Part shown: positions 26,612 to 35,726 of the stretch, in pieces
Layout of the letters: the number at the start of each line of letters is the position of its first letter
Numbering within the stretch: position 1 is the first letter of the stretch
Assembly (NCBI GenBank): GCA_963931575.1
Contig: OZ007029.1
Span: forward strand, 620,001-684,000
DNA length: 64,000 bases
From: Gastranaerophilus sp944325835
GTDB taxonomy: Bacteria > Cyanobacteriota > Vampirovibrionia > Gastranaerophilales > Gastranaerophilaceae
Direction: 5' to 3'
Notes under the pieces: model-generated
Databases searched by the model: none
What the model was told of the DNA's origin: nothing
What the model saw: only the letters and a program-made list of their open reading frames with translations
Position numbers and translations under genes: made by a program

Positions 26612-26657
26612 TTTATAACAAAGTCATTTTGACATGTCAATGTGTTTGATTTAGAAT
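26612..26657. promoter_or_regulatory. Divergent promoters sharing a palindromic -35 region
   Basis: TTGACATGTCAA (26629-26640) is a perfect 12-bp palindrome. On the + strand TTGACA-N17-TAGAAT faces panD. On the - strand the other half gives TTGACA-N17-TATAAA facing the efflux operon. The two -35 boxes abut, so a regulator binding the palindrome could control both directions. Confidence 0.65.
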
Positions 26658-26675
26658 TTAGCCAGTGAGGGAATT

Positions 26676-27026
26676 ATGTTTAGAGAATTTTTAGAATCAA
26701 AAATACACAGAGCAACAGTAACCGATGCAAACCTTAATTATGTCGGTTCAATAACAATAGATGAAGAACTTATGAACGCAGCAAAAATGCGTGAGTGGCA
26801 GAAGGTTGAAATTCTTGATGTTAATAACGGCGAACGCTTTCAAACGTATATTATAAAAGGCGAAGCCGGCAGCGGTGTAATTTGTCTGAACGGTGCTGCC
26901 GCAAGAAAAGTTCAAAAAGGTGATAAAGTTATTATTGTAACCTATGCGATTTTAAGCGAAGCGGAAATCGAAACCCACAAACCGCATATCGTGATAGTTG
27001 ATGATAATAATAAGATAATTAAGTAA
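26676..27026 (+). CDS. panD: Aspartate 1-decarboxylase proenzyme
   Basis: Makes beta-alanine for pantothenate and CoA. It is a pyruvoyl enzyme: the self-cleavage Gly-Ser lies in YVGSITID (residues 24-25), with the substrate Lys in SKIHRATVTDA and NGAAARKVQKGDKVI further on. 116 residues, normal. GTGAGGG is 5 nt before the ATG. It is monocistronic, closed by a strong terminator. No panB, panC or panE is nearby. Confidence 0.95.
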   Translation: MFREFLESKIHRATVTDANLNYVGSITIDEELMNAAKMREWQKVEILDVNNGERFQTYIIKGEAGSGVICLNGAAARKVQKGDKVIIVTYAILSEAEIETHKPHIVIVDDNNKIIK

Positions 27027-27030
27027 ATAG

Positions 27031-27055
27031 GGCGGGGCGGGTTCCCCGCCTTTTT
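27031..27055 (+). terminator. Rho-independent terminator of panD
   Basis: GGCGGGG-CGGGTT-CCCCGCC followed by T5. Confidence 0.85.
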
Positions 27056-27058
27056 ATA

Positions 27059-27087
27059 TTGACAAGTTGTAAAACATGGTACATAAT
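27059..27087 (+). promoter_or_regulatory. Cassette-type promoter of pilin copy 4
   Basis: TTGACA (27059-27064), 17-nt spacer, CATAAT (27082-27087), four bases after the panD terminator T-run. The leader contains TGCCGCAGAGTGGCA and a GGC-GAGAA-GCC hairpin, then an AAAAGATAGAAG site. Confidence 0.75.
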
Positions 27088-27185
27088 GAAGAAGTGCCGC
27101 AGAGTGGCATCGATAATAAGACAAAGGCGAGAAGCCGGAAAAGATAGAAGAACTTATGAAAAACCGAAGAGTAAGTATTAATGCA

Positions 27186-27199
27186 GGGGGGGGGGGGGG
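27186..27199 (+). repeat. Poly-G tract (14 G) in leader ORF of pilin copy 4
   Basis: Leader MKNRRVSINAGGGG from ATG 27156 ends at TAA 27207-27209. The downstream pilin frame is open back through the tract, and fusion requires 12 or 15 G. Confidence 0.8.
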
Positions 27200-27242
27200 C
27201 CTCTCTTAACAGACACTATTGAACAGTCGAAAGGCATTAATA

Positions 27243-27400
27243 GTCATTCCGAACTGCGCGAGCGAGCAGAGGCACAAAGCGAAAACCACGCTTTTCGCGG
27301 TGCCGTTTCCCGCGAGTCGAGCAAGACAGTTTCGGAATCTGTCCCACGTTACGAGCGGGTATCCAACATTGGCCAGACCCTGAATCAAGTTCAGGGTGAC
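27243..27400. repeat. Extended relative of inverted-repeat element type A
   Basis: Bounded by GTCATTCCGAACTG and a terminal CTGAATCAAGTTCAGGGTGAC-type arm, so the two arms of element A appear in the opposite orientation, separated by a CG-rich insert. 158 nt, and open in the pilin frame. Confidence 0.55.
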
Positions 27401-27406
27401 AAAAAT

Positions 27407-28143
27407 ATGCAATGTGTCTGTAAGAGTCTACCGTCATTGCGAGCGGTCGGTTTTACGATGGCGGAGATACTCTTATCCCTGACGATAATCGGTGTGGTGG
27501 CGGCGATAACGCTTCCGTCACTAACAGGCAACATTAACGAACGCACATGGAACACGCAGCGCAAAGCGCTTTATGCAAGGTTTAGTCAGGCAATAGCTCT
27601 TATGCCCGCTTTGAACGGTTACGGAACTCTCACAGAAGATAGCTCTTCCGGTGCAAGTGACGCTGTTGATACTGCCGCAGAAACTTTCATAACCAGCGGA
27701 CTTTCAAAAGTAATGAAGATTAATAACATCTGCGATAATGAACATCTTGAAGATTGTGGTATCGTTTCTAAAGTCATTGCGCTGGACGGTACTGTTGCTT
27801 ATTCTTCATTACCTGAGAATATGAACGTATATAATGATACATTTAATTATGTTTCTGTATTGACACCAGTTGTGGCCGGATTTGAAACCGCTAATGGAGA
27901 GAGTGTTGCAGTATACTATAATCCAAAATGTTCCGTTGAAAGAATCGCTTCTAAAAAATCTCTAGATAGTGGTGATATTTGGGGTGCATATTTTGCACAA
28001 CCATACTTATGTGCGAATTTCGTATATGATTTAAATGGCAATAAGGGACCAAATACAATGGGTAAAGATATAGGGTTCATTTCTGTATTATATTCAGTTG
28101 ATTCAAAGGTAGTGGCGGCAATGTAAGGTGTGTTAAACGTTAA
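27407..28143 (+). pseudogene. Truncated prepilin-like gene (copy 4), C-terminal domain deleted
   Basis: The prepilin N-terminus (AVGFTMAEILLS, GVVAAITLP) and the middle blocks (NNICDNEHLEDCGI, AGFETANGES, YYNPKC, CANFVYDLNGNKG) are intact. The reading frame then ends at TAA 28124-28126, right after VDSKVVAAM, where the other copies continue for about 75 residues. Three bases further, TGT GTT AAA CGT TAA (28129-28143) preserves the CVKR-stop ending of the other copies in a different frame. This is an internal deletion of the whole lectin-like domain, with junction near 28126. A short pilin without the adhesive tip could still be made, so full loss of function is not certain. The G tract lies upstream. 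Confidence 0.75.
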
Positions 28144-28159
28144 ACGATAGATTTATTGT

Positions 28160-28186
28160 GCCGCAGGTTATGTGCCTGCGGCTTTA
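28160..28186 (+). terminator. Rho-independent terminator after pilin copy 4
   Basis: GCCGCAGG-TTATGTG-CCTGCGGC followed by TTTATT. Confidence 0.8.
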
Positions 28187-28262
28187 TTAAAATTTTTTAA
28201 CATTAATCCCTATAACTTTTATTTTGCGTTATAATCGTAATAGCAGTTAAAGGAGTTTAGGG

Positions 28263-31200
28263 ATGAAATTACTTTTAAAAATTCTGGGGATTACGTTTGG
28301 GGTTATTTTAATCGGATTATATCTGGCATTTTTATTTTTGCTGCCAAGATATGATATCAACCGGTTTAAACCCGAAGTTCAAAAGATTGTTCAGGAACAG
28401 GCAAGACTCGGTATTAATTTTGAAAACGCTAAAATTATCACAACACCGCTGCTGGGTGTGGGCGTTAAGGCGGATGATATTTCAGTAACGCTGCCTGACG
28501 GCTCTATACTGTTTAGTGCTGACGGATTTAAAGGAAGAATTGCGCTTCCAAGTCTGCTCCTTTTGACTGTTAAAGTTTCCTGCGCGGAAGTATATTCTCC
28601 CTATGTAAACCTCGAAATCGTTAATAATAAGGCGTTCAAAATTGTACAGGTTATCGAAGATATTTTAAATGCAAAAGAAGTTGTTCTTGAAGAAGCTGAA
28701 CAGACTGTTGAAACTAAGTCAAACTCTTTTGCCTTCAATCCTGCCTGGATTAGAATTAAAGTTCCTTGCGTTAAACTCACTGACTACAAGGTTTTAATTA
28801 ATGATCTGAAGTCTAAACACTATTTGACTCTTAAAGGTGAAGAATTAAGACTTGCATATCTTAACGGTAAAGTCTTTAAACTAAAAACTTATGCGGAATT
28901 TTTCTCTGATGAAAATAAAAATATCACCGCAAATCTGGATATAAACACGTTTATTCCGCCGGCAGTCCAGCTGGATGAGGAAGATGATGAGGCGCAGCGC
29001 CTTGAAATTCCGTTTATTAATCCGGTTTCAATGTATAGAAACTATGACCTGAAGGCTGCCGTTGATACAAAAATTCGTCTGCGCCAGCGCGCAAATAGTA
29101 TTGTTTCTTACGGATATTTTAATATTGATAATGCGACATTGAAATTATCACAGTATCAGCTGCCAGAGAGTTATTTCCACATGAAAACACGCGGCTTCCA
29201 GGCGGATATTGATTCAAATTTGAACTTCCTGAATAAACAGAATATTACACTCTTAGGTAAGTTGAACTACAGCAGAAACCCTAAAATTGATATGAGTGTT
29301 AAAACAAATGAGATCTATTTTAATGATGTAGTCCTTTTGACTAAAGCTCTGCTTGATTCTCTGCATATTCAAAACGATCTTGATAAGGTTGCGATGAATG
29401 GTTTTGTTAAAGCTGATACTTATATAAAAACCAACTTTAAAAAGCTGGTTTCTAACGGTGAAATTGAGATAAAAAACGGCGCTTTGACTATCAAAGGGGT
29501 CGGCAGGGTTATATCTGATCTTAAAGCGTTAATTTCTCTTGACAATAACATTATGGAGATAAAGGATACTTCATTAAAACTTGCGGGTGCGAAAGTTTCA
29601 GCGCGCGGTAAGATTGATGAAAATTCTGTGGCTGATATTAATATTATTTCGGAAAAAGTTTCTCTGCCTATGTTGTTTAACGCTTTTGCGCCGGATGATA
29701 TTAAAAATTCATTTAACTTCAAATCCGGTGACATTAAGCTTACACTTGATTTGAAAGGCAAACTTGATAATGCGGTTGCAGATTTAGGGCTGGAACTTGC
29801 AAGATTAAACCTTGCGGATCGTGCTAGAACTTTTGTTATTACAAACGACAAATTTGGCGCAAACTTCTCCTGTGACAAGAAGGATTTAATCGGTTCCGTT
29901 GATAATTCAAATTTAAAACTCTCTCTGCCGCTTGCAAAATCAAATATTGCACTGCCAAAATTCGCAATGAATATAGCACAGAAAAATGTGACTATTCCTG
30001 AAAATGCCCTCGTTCTTAACAATAATTCTAAAATAAATTTCAAGGGTGAAATTCAGGATTATACAAAACTGTCAAATATTGATTTGAGCGCAAACGGTAA
30101 AATTCTGGGTACGGATTTGATTAATCTTATCGGTAAACAGTTCGCACCGTTCTTTAATACAAAAGGACAGCCGGAATTAACCGTTACACTTACAGGCAAC
30201 GCAAAGAAACAAACTCTTCAATGCGATATTGATGCAGATAAAGATAATTATTTCACACCGCTTAACATCGCCGCATTGAGAGATAAAATGACGGCGCTGC
30301 GTTCAACGGTTGACTTTAAAAAGAAAAGAATAAAAATAAAAGATACCGGCATTTATACAAAAAATCTTGTAACGGATGAAAAGGGTAACACCTCAACTGT
30401 TTACAATGAAGTCGTCGGAATAGACGGTACTATTGTCGGCAGCAATATAAACCTTTTGAAAATAACGATGCCGGAAACATTGAGAATTTCTATTCAGGCA
30501 TTTAAGGATTCAATGGTGGATGTTAAAGGGCATCTTTATGTGTTCGGTGAACTGGCATCACCGCATTGCAGAGGAAATTATGATGTCAAAAATTTATCAA
30601 TTCCTGATTTAATGATGACAATGGAAAATGCGGATCTGGCATTTAAAGGAAAAGAACTTGTTGCAAAGGTTACAAATCTTCTGGTGAACGGGTCTGATTT
30701 CAGTGTTGATACAACGATGAGTCTGGAGCCGGCATCTGTTATAAATATTACCGGCATGGATGTTGTTTCAAATCTTGTTGACGCTGATAAACTTTTGAAG
30801 GTTAGTGAAGCGGCCATGAAATTTGTTCCGAAATCGCCAAAACCGGCTGTAAGTTCAGCACCGGCAGATATTCCGGTAACACTCAGGAATGGTCATTTTA
30901 GCGGTAAAACTTTAAAAAGCGGTGCTATTGTGACCGGTCAAACCGCTACTGATTTTTCGCTTAACAAAAATATTCTTGTACTGAATAATCTTGGCACGCG
31001 TGTTTTTGACGGTTCCGTAAACGGTGATATTTCCATGAACCTGCTTTCTTCACTGATGCAGATTAAGGTTAGCGGTGCAGGCCTTGATGTTCAAAAAGCG
31101 CTTTTGCAGGCTGCTGCAATGGATAATATGCTTTACGGAACGGCGGATTTCACAGCAGATATTTCTCTGCGCGGCATGACTTATGAACAGCAGATGAAGT

Positions 31201-32120
31201 CTTTGAAAGGAAGCGTAGATTTCCATGTCAAAGAAGGGCAATTCGGGCCGTTCGGTAAACTTGAAAACCTGATTATTGCGGAAAATATTCGTGATTCGGA
31301 ATTTTTCAAAACGACCCTCGGCAGTGTTCTGGATTCTTTGACAAAAGTTGATACAACTCACTTTATGTCACTTATCGGACACCTTACTTTCAATAAAGGC
31401 ATAGCTACGATTGACCCGATAACGTCAGTCGGTGATGCTTTGAGTATGAAAATTTTCGGTGACATGGATTTATTGAAAAATAGCGTTGATATGAAAGTTC
31501 GTGCACGTCTGACGTCAACTATTGCAAATCTGCTCGGGCCTTTGAATGCTATCAACCCGATAAATCTTATGAATCAGGCCGGCGGTATGAATGTCTTTAC
31601 GGCAAAAGCTTTCGCTCTCTTCTGTGAAGCTGTAAGCGAAGACGAAATGAACTCAATCCCTGCTTTTGAAAACGGGTATATTGATTATAACTCTACTAAA
31701 TTCCAGCTTGTTGTACGCGGAGATCTGGCAAAACCGCTTACGTTAATCAAATCGTTCAAATGGCTTGCATTAGCGTCTGAGGTTCAACAGGCTCAGGAAT
31801 TTGTTGACACTCTGCCTGTAAATAAAAAAGGTGAAAATTATGTTCTTGATGAAAAATTAATTGAGAAGAAAAAAGAAGAACTTAAAAAAGAAGCCCAACA
31901 GGCAATCGAAGATAAAAAAGAGGAAATCAAAGAGGAACTCAGGGAAACTGCAACAACTAAAATTGAAGAAAAAACGCAGGGCAAGCTCGGTGACATTCTT
32001 CAAAAGGCAAAGGAAACGAAAGAACAAATTGACGCTGTTCAGGAAATTCTGTCCGATCCAAATGTTGAAATGCAGCCTCCTGCAACACCGGTTCCGGTTC
32101 CTCTGCAAAGCCAGCAATAA
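28263..32120 (+). CDS. AsmA-like envelope protein
   Basis: A 1285-residue protein with one N-terminal membrane helix (ILGITFGVILIGLYLAFLFL) followed by the AsmA start pattern (LLPRYDINRFKPEVQKIVQEQ) and long beta-rich repeats. AsmA/YhdP/TamB relatives form hydrophobic grooves spanning the periplasm and are implicated in phospholipid transport to the outer membrane. The later LKGSVDFHVKEGQFGPFGKL and LTFNKGIATIDPITSVGDAL segments match the AsmA C-terminal domain pattern. The last 110 residues are a Lys/Glu-rich coiled coil (KKKEELKKEAQQAIEDKKEE) with a Pro-rich tail, an unusual extension. RBS AAAGGAG. Ends at a strong terminator. Confidence 0.82.
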   Translation: MKLLLKILGITFGVILIGLYLAFLFLLPRYDINRFKPEVQKIVQEQARLGINFENAKIITTPLLGVGVKADDISVTLPDGSILFSADGFKGRIALPSLLLLTVKVSCAEVYSPYVNLEIVNNKAFKIVQVIEDILNAKEVVLEEAEQTVETKSNSFAFNPAWIRIKVPCVKLTDYKVLINDLKSKHYLTLKGEELRLAYLNGKVFKLKTYAEFFSDENKNITANLDINTFIPPAVQLDEEDDEAQRLEIPFINPVSMYRNYDLKAAVDTKIRLRQRANSIVSYGYFNIDNATLKLSQYQLPESYFHMKTRGFQADIDSNLNFLNKQNITLLGKLNYSRNPKIDMSVKTNEIYFNDVVLLTKALLDSLHIQNDLDKVAMNGFVKADTYIKTNFKKLVSNGEIEIKNGALTIKGVGRVISDLKALISLDNNIMEIKDTSLKLAGAKVSARGKIDENSVADINIISEKVSLPMLFNAFAPDDIKNSFNFKSGDIKLTLDLKGKLDNAVADLGLELARLNLADRARTFVITNDKFGANFSCDKKDLIGSVDNSNLKLSLPLAKSNIALPKFAMNIAQKNVTIPENALVLNNNSKINFKGEIQDYTKLSNIDLSANGKILGTDLINLIGKQFAPFFNTKGQPELTVTLTGNAKKQTLQCDIDADKDNYFTPLNIAALRDKMTALRSTVDFKKKRIKIKDTGIYTKNLVTDEKGNTSTVYNEVVGIDGTIVGSNINLLKITMPETLRISIQAFKDSMVDVKGHLYVFGELASPHCRGNYDVKNLSIPDLMMTMENADLAFKGKELVAKVTNLLVNGSDFSVDTTMSLEPASVINITGMDVVSNLVDADKLLKVSEAAMKFVPKSPKPAVSSAPADIPVTLRNGHFSGKTLKSGAIVTGQTATDFSLNKNILVLNNLGTRVFDGSVNGDISMNLLSSLMQIKVSGAGLDVQKALLQAAAMDNMLYGTADFTADISLRGMTYEQQMKSLKGSVDFHVKEGQFGPFGKLENLIIAENIRDSEFFKTTLGSVLDSLTKVDTTHFMSLIGHLTFNKGIATIDPITSVGDALSMKIFGDMDLLKNSVDMKVRARLTSTIANLLGPLNAINPINLMNQAGGMNVFTAKAFALFCEAVSEDEMNSIPAFENGYIDYNSTKFQLVVRGDLAKPLTLIKSFKWLALASEVQQAQEFVDTLPVNKKGENYVLDEKLIEKKKEELKKEAQQAIEDKKEEIKEELRETATTKIEEKTQGKLGDILQKAKETKEQIDAVQEILSDPNVEMQPPATPVPVPLQSQQ

Positions 32121-32126
32121 CAAAGA

Positions 32127-32153
32127 AAAAGCCTCCTGTTTCCGGGGGCTTTT
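32127..32153 (+). terminator. Rho-independent terminator after the AsmA-like gene
   Basis: AAAAGCCTCC-TGTTTCC-GGGGGCTTTT, 10 bp with one GU pair. Confidence 0.75.
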
Positions 32154-32243
32154 CCTTTGTAACGATTATTTAATATTGTAGCAAAAAAATATTGTTAGGA
32201 GTTTTTCTTTTTGAGAGAATAATTTGAAATAGGAATTTAAGAA

Positions 32244-34541
32244 GTGCTTGTTCAGAATTATAATATATCAACATATCCGCAGGTTTCATCTGCCCGTAAA
32301 AAACGAAACAAGGGACAGCTTTCTTTAAATTCCGAAAATAAAAATTTTAAGCAAATAAACAACGAGGGACCTTCAAAAATAAATTCACAGGATTTATCAT
32401 TTGGGGTCTCTCTTTTATCCGTAAAAGTTGACAAAATTAAACCGGTTAAAGCATCTGATATTATTGAGTTTTATAAAAACTCCCCGCTGGGTAAGATGCC
32501 GGCCGCGCTCTGGGAGAGTTTAAACAAGGACGATACTGCGCGAAAATTTATAAAACTTGATTCTAACGGCAATCTTGAATTCCATAAAAAATCTATTTTC
32601 CGTTTAATCTGGGACGGTGCAACGTATCCGTTTGTTCAGCTTCCGCAGGATGTGCTAAACGGAGCAGTGGAGCTTTTGGGAAACTTTAAACCTTTTGAGA
32701 ACTGGTCAAAAAGAACCTTGAATACCCGATTTTTCAAGGGGATTCGCAGACGCTCAAAACTTGATGCGAAGATTAACTCCTTCCGCGGACTGGCTGAATT
32801 AAGGCAGAAACTCCTTACTGAGGGTAAAAGCGAAGAGGAAATAAAACGTATTCTTTTTGAAAAAAGCACTAAAATGTTTGACCCTAAAACCGGTAACTAC
32901 GATACCAAGCATGAACGTGCCCTGAATCGTCTTGTAACCGGTCTGCCGCCTGCAATATTTCTTGCAAACGACGCTTATAACCTGTCGCGTATGATGGATG
33001 ATAACAAAGAACAGGCGGAAAAAGAACGCAAACAACGTTTCAGGCAAGAAGCAAGCCGTATCTTTACAAGCGGCTATTTAACATTGATTACGCTCGGCGC
33101 ACTGCAAAAATATATTAATAATTCTCGTCTTGGCATCATGCTTATGACCGGCTCAACCGTACTTTTTACTGAAATGTTTTCACGTTTGAGTAACGGAAAA
33201 TATATTACCCGTTTAACACCTGAGCAGGCAAGAGCTATTAACGCTAAAAAAGCAAGAGAAGAAGCAGAAAAGAATTCTGATAAAAATCCGGCACTTCAGG
33301 ACTTACCGGCTTTAGCTTCCAAACCTGCTCAGAAGGAAGATGCTAAAAACTTAACATTTAAAGCAAATAACACGGCTACGGTAAAGGGGCAAAAACCTCA
33401 GCAAAAACCGCTTTTATCTTTTGATACCGTGGTTAAAGCTTCTCTTGGAATTATAGGCGCAGGGCTTATGATTAAAGAAATGCGCAGAATCCCTGATTTC
33501 GATGCAACCTTGAAAGAATTTTCCGCAGCTTACAACAAGTTTTATAAAAAATTGACTGTCAATCCTGACTATACAATATCCAAAACAAAATTTGACGAGG
33601 TCGTTCAGGTTTTAAGAAAACATAAATTTGACGAGCTGGCAAACCGTTATGAAAAAGCCGGAAAAGAGGCACTTGGTAAAGATGATAACTTAATCCACCT
33701 CGGGGCTAAAGATAAAAAGGTTAAACCGTTAGTTAATTTTGCTCTGGCACCATTCAAGTTCGCATGGAATATCGTAACCTTACCGTATCGGCTGACTCAG
33801 AAAGTTCTGGGAGCAATGATGCCTAAAAAGCCTAAAAAACAGGAACTTCCTCAAGATATAAAATCTCTTGCAATAAGTATAGATAAAATTGCACAAAAAG
33901 CGCTGGATAAAAAACTTCCGCCGGAAAAATTTGAAGCGTTTGTAAGCGATAATATCTTAAAAGGGTTTAATTCAGACAGCATGTCCAATGTTTCCAACGC
34001 GGAACTTTCAAACCTTGCAAAAACTGCCGCAGCTGCCGCTACAATCTGGTTCCTGATGACAGATAACTACAACATGGTTATGCTCAAATCAAACGGTGAA
34101 GATAAAGAAGGTGCTGACACCAAATTTAAAGAACGTTTCGTTCAGGAAGGCTCACGGCTTTTCTATCAAACATTATTGATTGACCTCTTTAATTCTACAT
34201 TCAGAAACCAATACAATTCCTCATTGTTCGGTATGAGCTGGATTTCGCTGACTAATACGACAATTGGTGAATGGCTGACGAGAAAATCTGTAGGAGTTCC
34301 GGTAAAACCTCACACCAGAGATGAGCTGCTTGCGCTTGAAAAAGAAAGAAATGAAGCTACTGGTATTACAAGACGATACTATGACTTTATGACCAGATTA
34401 ACCGGTAAACGTTCAATTGAATCTTATAATGTGAAAAAGGAACATAAACCGGAAACGGTGGCAGAGAAGTCTGCAGCCGTGCAGCCGCCGTTGAAAACAG
34501 AAGATTATATGGAAATGATTAAAAAATCAAGAGAAGCATAG
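32244..34541 (+). CDS. Large lineage-specific protein with N-terminal SFG motif
   Basis: No known domain recognised. The 765 residues start at GTG (VQNYNISTYPQVSSARKK) and carry INSQDLSFGVSLL near residue 50, a motif also seen in the two large genes at 40.5-44.5 kb. Hydrophobic stretches (GYLTLITLGALQKY, LGIMLMTGSTVLFTEMF, VVKASLGIIGAGLMI) suggest membrane-associated helices. Two related segments are visible, each with a weak RFxQEaSRxF core (RFRQEASRIFTSGYLTLITL and RFVQEGSRLFYQTLLIDLF), followed in both cases by a near-identical ISxT.G.....R segment, so the protein seems to be an internal duplication. Monocistronic, ends before a repeat and terminator. Confidence 0.6.
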   Translation: MLVQNYNISTYPQVSSARKKRNKGQLSLNSENKNFKQINNEGPSKINSQDLSFGVSLLSVKVDKIKPVKASDIIEFYKNSPLGKMPAALWESLNKDDTARKFIKLDSNGNLEFHKKSIFRLIWDGATYPFVQLPQDVLNGAVELLGNFKPFENWSKRTLNTRFFKGIRRRSKLDAKINSFRGLAELRQKLLTEGKSEEEIKRILFEKSTKMFDPKTGNYDTKHERALNRLVTGLPPAIFLANDAYNLSRMMDDNKEQAEKERKQRFRQEASRIFTSGYLTLITLGALQKYINNSRLGIMLMTGSTVLFTEMFSRLSNGKYITRLTPEQARAINAKKAREEAEKNSDKNPALQDLPALASKPAQKEDAKNLTFKANNTATVKGQKPQQKPLLSFDTVVKASLGIIGAGLMIKEMRRIPDFDATLKEFSAAYNKFYKKLTVNPDYTISKTKFDEVVQVLRKHKFDELANRYEKAGKEALGKDDNLIHLGAKDKKVKPLVNFALAPFKFAWNIVTLPYRLTQKVLGAMMPKKPKKQELPQDIKSLAISIDKIAQKALDKKLPPEKFEAFVSDNILKGFNSDSMSNVSNAELSNLAKTAAAAATIWFLMTDNYNMVMLKSNGEDKEGADTKFKERFVQEGSRLFYQTLLIDLFNSTFRNQYNSSLFGMSWISLTNTTIGEWLTRKSVGVPVKPHTRDELLALEKERNEATGITRRYYDFMTRLTGKRSIESYNVKKEHKPETVAEKSAAVQPPLKTEDYMEMIKKSREA

Positions 34542-34590
34542 CGTGCGACCGCATAACGTGAAATGTAAATTCAATGCTCATAACGTGTTC

Positions 34591-34627
34591 GTCATTGCGA
34601 GCCGAAGGAAGTCGGCGTGGCAATCCG
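34591..34627. repeat. Dispersed GTCATTGCGAGC...GGCAATCC repeat
   Basis: GTCATTGCGAGCCGAAGGAA through GTGGCAATCCGG. Same family as 7538-7571 and the truncated copy at 27433-27447 inside the copy 4 pilin leader. Confidence 0.6.
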
Positions 34628-34671
34628 GTCTAGCTATTACGAAATATGTAAAGAAATATGCTTTATAAAAT

Positions 34672-34698
34672 AAAAAGGAGCCTTTAAGGCTCCTTTTT
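34672..34698. terminator. Bidirectional terminator between the 765-residue gene and recA
   Basis: GGAGCC-TTTAA-GGCTCC flanked by A5 and T6. The same stem sequence is used at 1428-1453. Confidence 0.85.
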
Positions 34699-35723
34699 TA
34701 TTTTGCTTCTTCTGCGAGTTTTTCGCGGACTTTTGTTTCAATTTCTGCAAGTAAATCAGGGTTTGCACTTAGAAATTCTTTTGCTTTTTCTCTGCCCTGA
34801 CCAAGCTTTTCATCGTTATAGCTGAACCATGCACCTGCTTTGTTGACTATATTAAGATTTACCGCAACATCAAGAATGTTGCCGATTTTGCAGATACCTT
34901 TACCGAAGATAATATCAAATTCTGCGGTTCTGAATGGCGGTGCAACTTTATTTTTAAGAACTTTTACTCTTACATGGTTGCCGATTTCTTCACCGTCACC
35001 TTTCAAACCTTCTGTTCTTCTGATTTCCATACGAACAGAAGCGTAGTATTTGAGCGCGTTACCGCCGGTTGTTGTTTCCGGATTGCCATACATTACACCT
35101 ATTTTCATACGCAGCTGGTTGATGAAAATTACGGTTGTATTGGTTTTACCGATTACACCGGTTAATTTTCTGAGAGCTTTACTCATCAAACGAGCTTGCA
35201 AGCCCATTTGCTGATCTTCCATAGAACCGTCGATTTCAGCTTTCGGAACAAGTGCTGCAACAGAGTCCACGACAACAACGTCAACCGCGCCGGAGCGGAC
35301 AAGTTCTTCTGTGATATCAAGTGCCTGTTCACCTGTGTCAGGCTGTGAAATCAAAAGGTTATCAATATCAACACCTAAGTTTCTTGCGTATTCCGGATCA
35401 AGAGCGTGTTCTGCGTCAACGTAAGCTGCGATTCCGCCGCGTTTTTGGCATTCTGCAACAATATGTTGGGCAAGAGTTGTTTTCCCGGAACTTTCAGGCC
35501 CGTAGACTTCAATAATTCTGCCGCGCGGAACTCCGCCGATGCCAAGTGCGATATCAAGCGCCAGCGAGCCTGTAGGAATTGCTTCCACATTTACTGCAGG
35601 CTTATCGCCGAGCTTCATAATAGAACCTTTTCCAAAATCTTTTTCGATTTTTTCAATTGCAAGTTTTAATGCTTTATTTCTTTCTTCGCTTACTGCGATA
35701 GGTTGTTCTTCTTTGACTGCCAT
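34698..35723 (-). CDS. recA: Recombinase RecA
   Basis: Strand-exchange protein and SOS co-protease. Walker A is GPESSGKTT, MAW-type N-terminus KALKLAIEKIEKDFGKGSIM, Walker B VVVVDSVAALVPKAEI, DNA-binding loop 1 near MEDQQMGLQARLMSKALRK and loop 2 near FINQLRMKIGVMYGNPETTT, then the KAGAWFSYNDEKLGQGREK signature. 341 residues, normal. ATG behind GGGAG. It lies 3 nt after the MerR-like gene and appears cotranscribed with it. No LexA box was recognised upstream. Confidence 0.97.
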   Translation of the reverse strand: MAVKEEQPIAVSEERNKALKLAIEKIEKDFGKGSIMKLGDKPAVNVEAIPTGSLALDIALGIGGVPRGRIIEVYGPESSGKTTLAQHIVAECQKRGGIAAYVDAEHALDPEYARNLGVDIDNLLISQPDTGEQALDITEELVRSGAVDVVVVDSVAALVPKAEIDGSMEDQQMGLQARLMSKALRKLTGVIGKTNTTVIFINQLRMKIGVMYGNPETTTGGNALKYYASVRMEIRRTEGLKGDGEEIGNHVRVKVLKNKVAPPFRTAEFDIIFGKGICKIGNILDVAVNLNIVNKAGAWFSYNDEKLGQGREKAKEFLSANPDLLAEIETKVREKLAEEAK

Positions 35724-35726
35724 TTG

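Noticed and set aside
27206..27437. Minus-strand frames of 66-68 residues overlapping the copy 4 leader
   Set aside because: They read the antisense of the inverted-repeat element and lack start signals; composition is repeat-derived.
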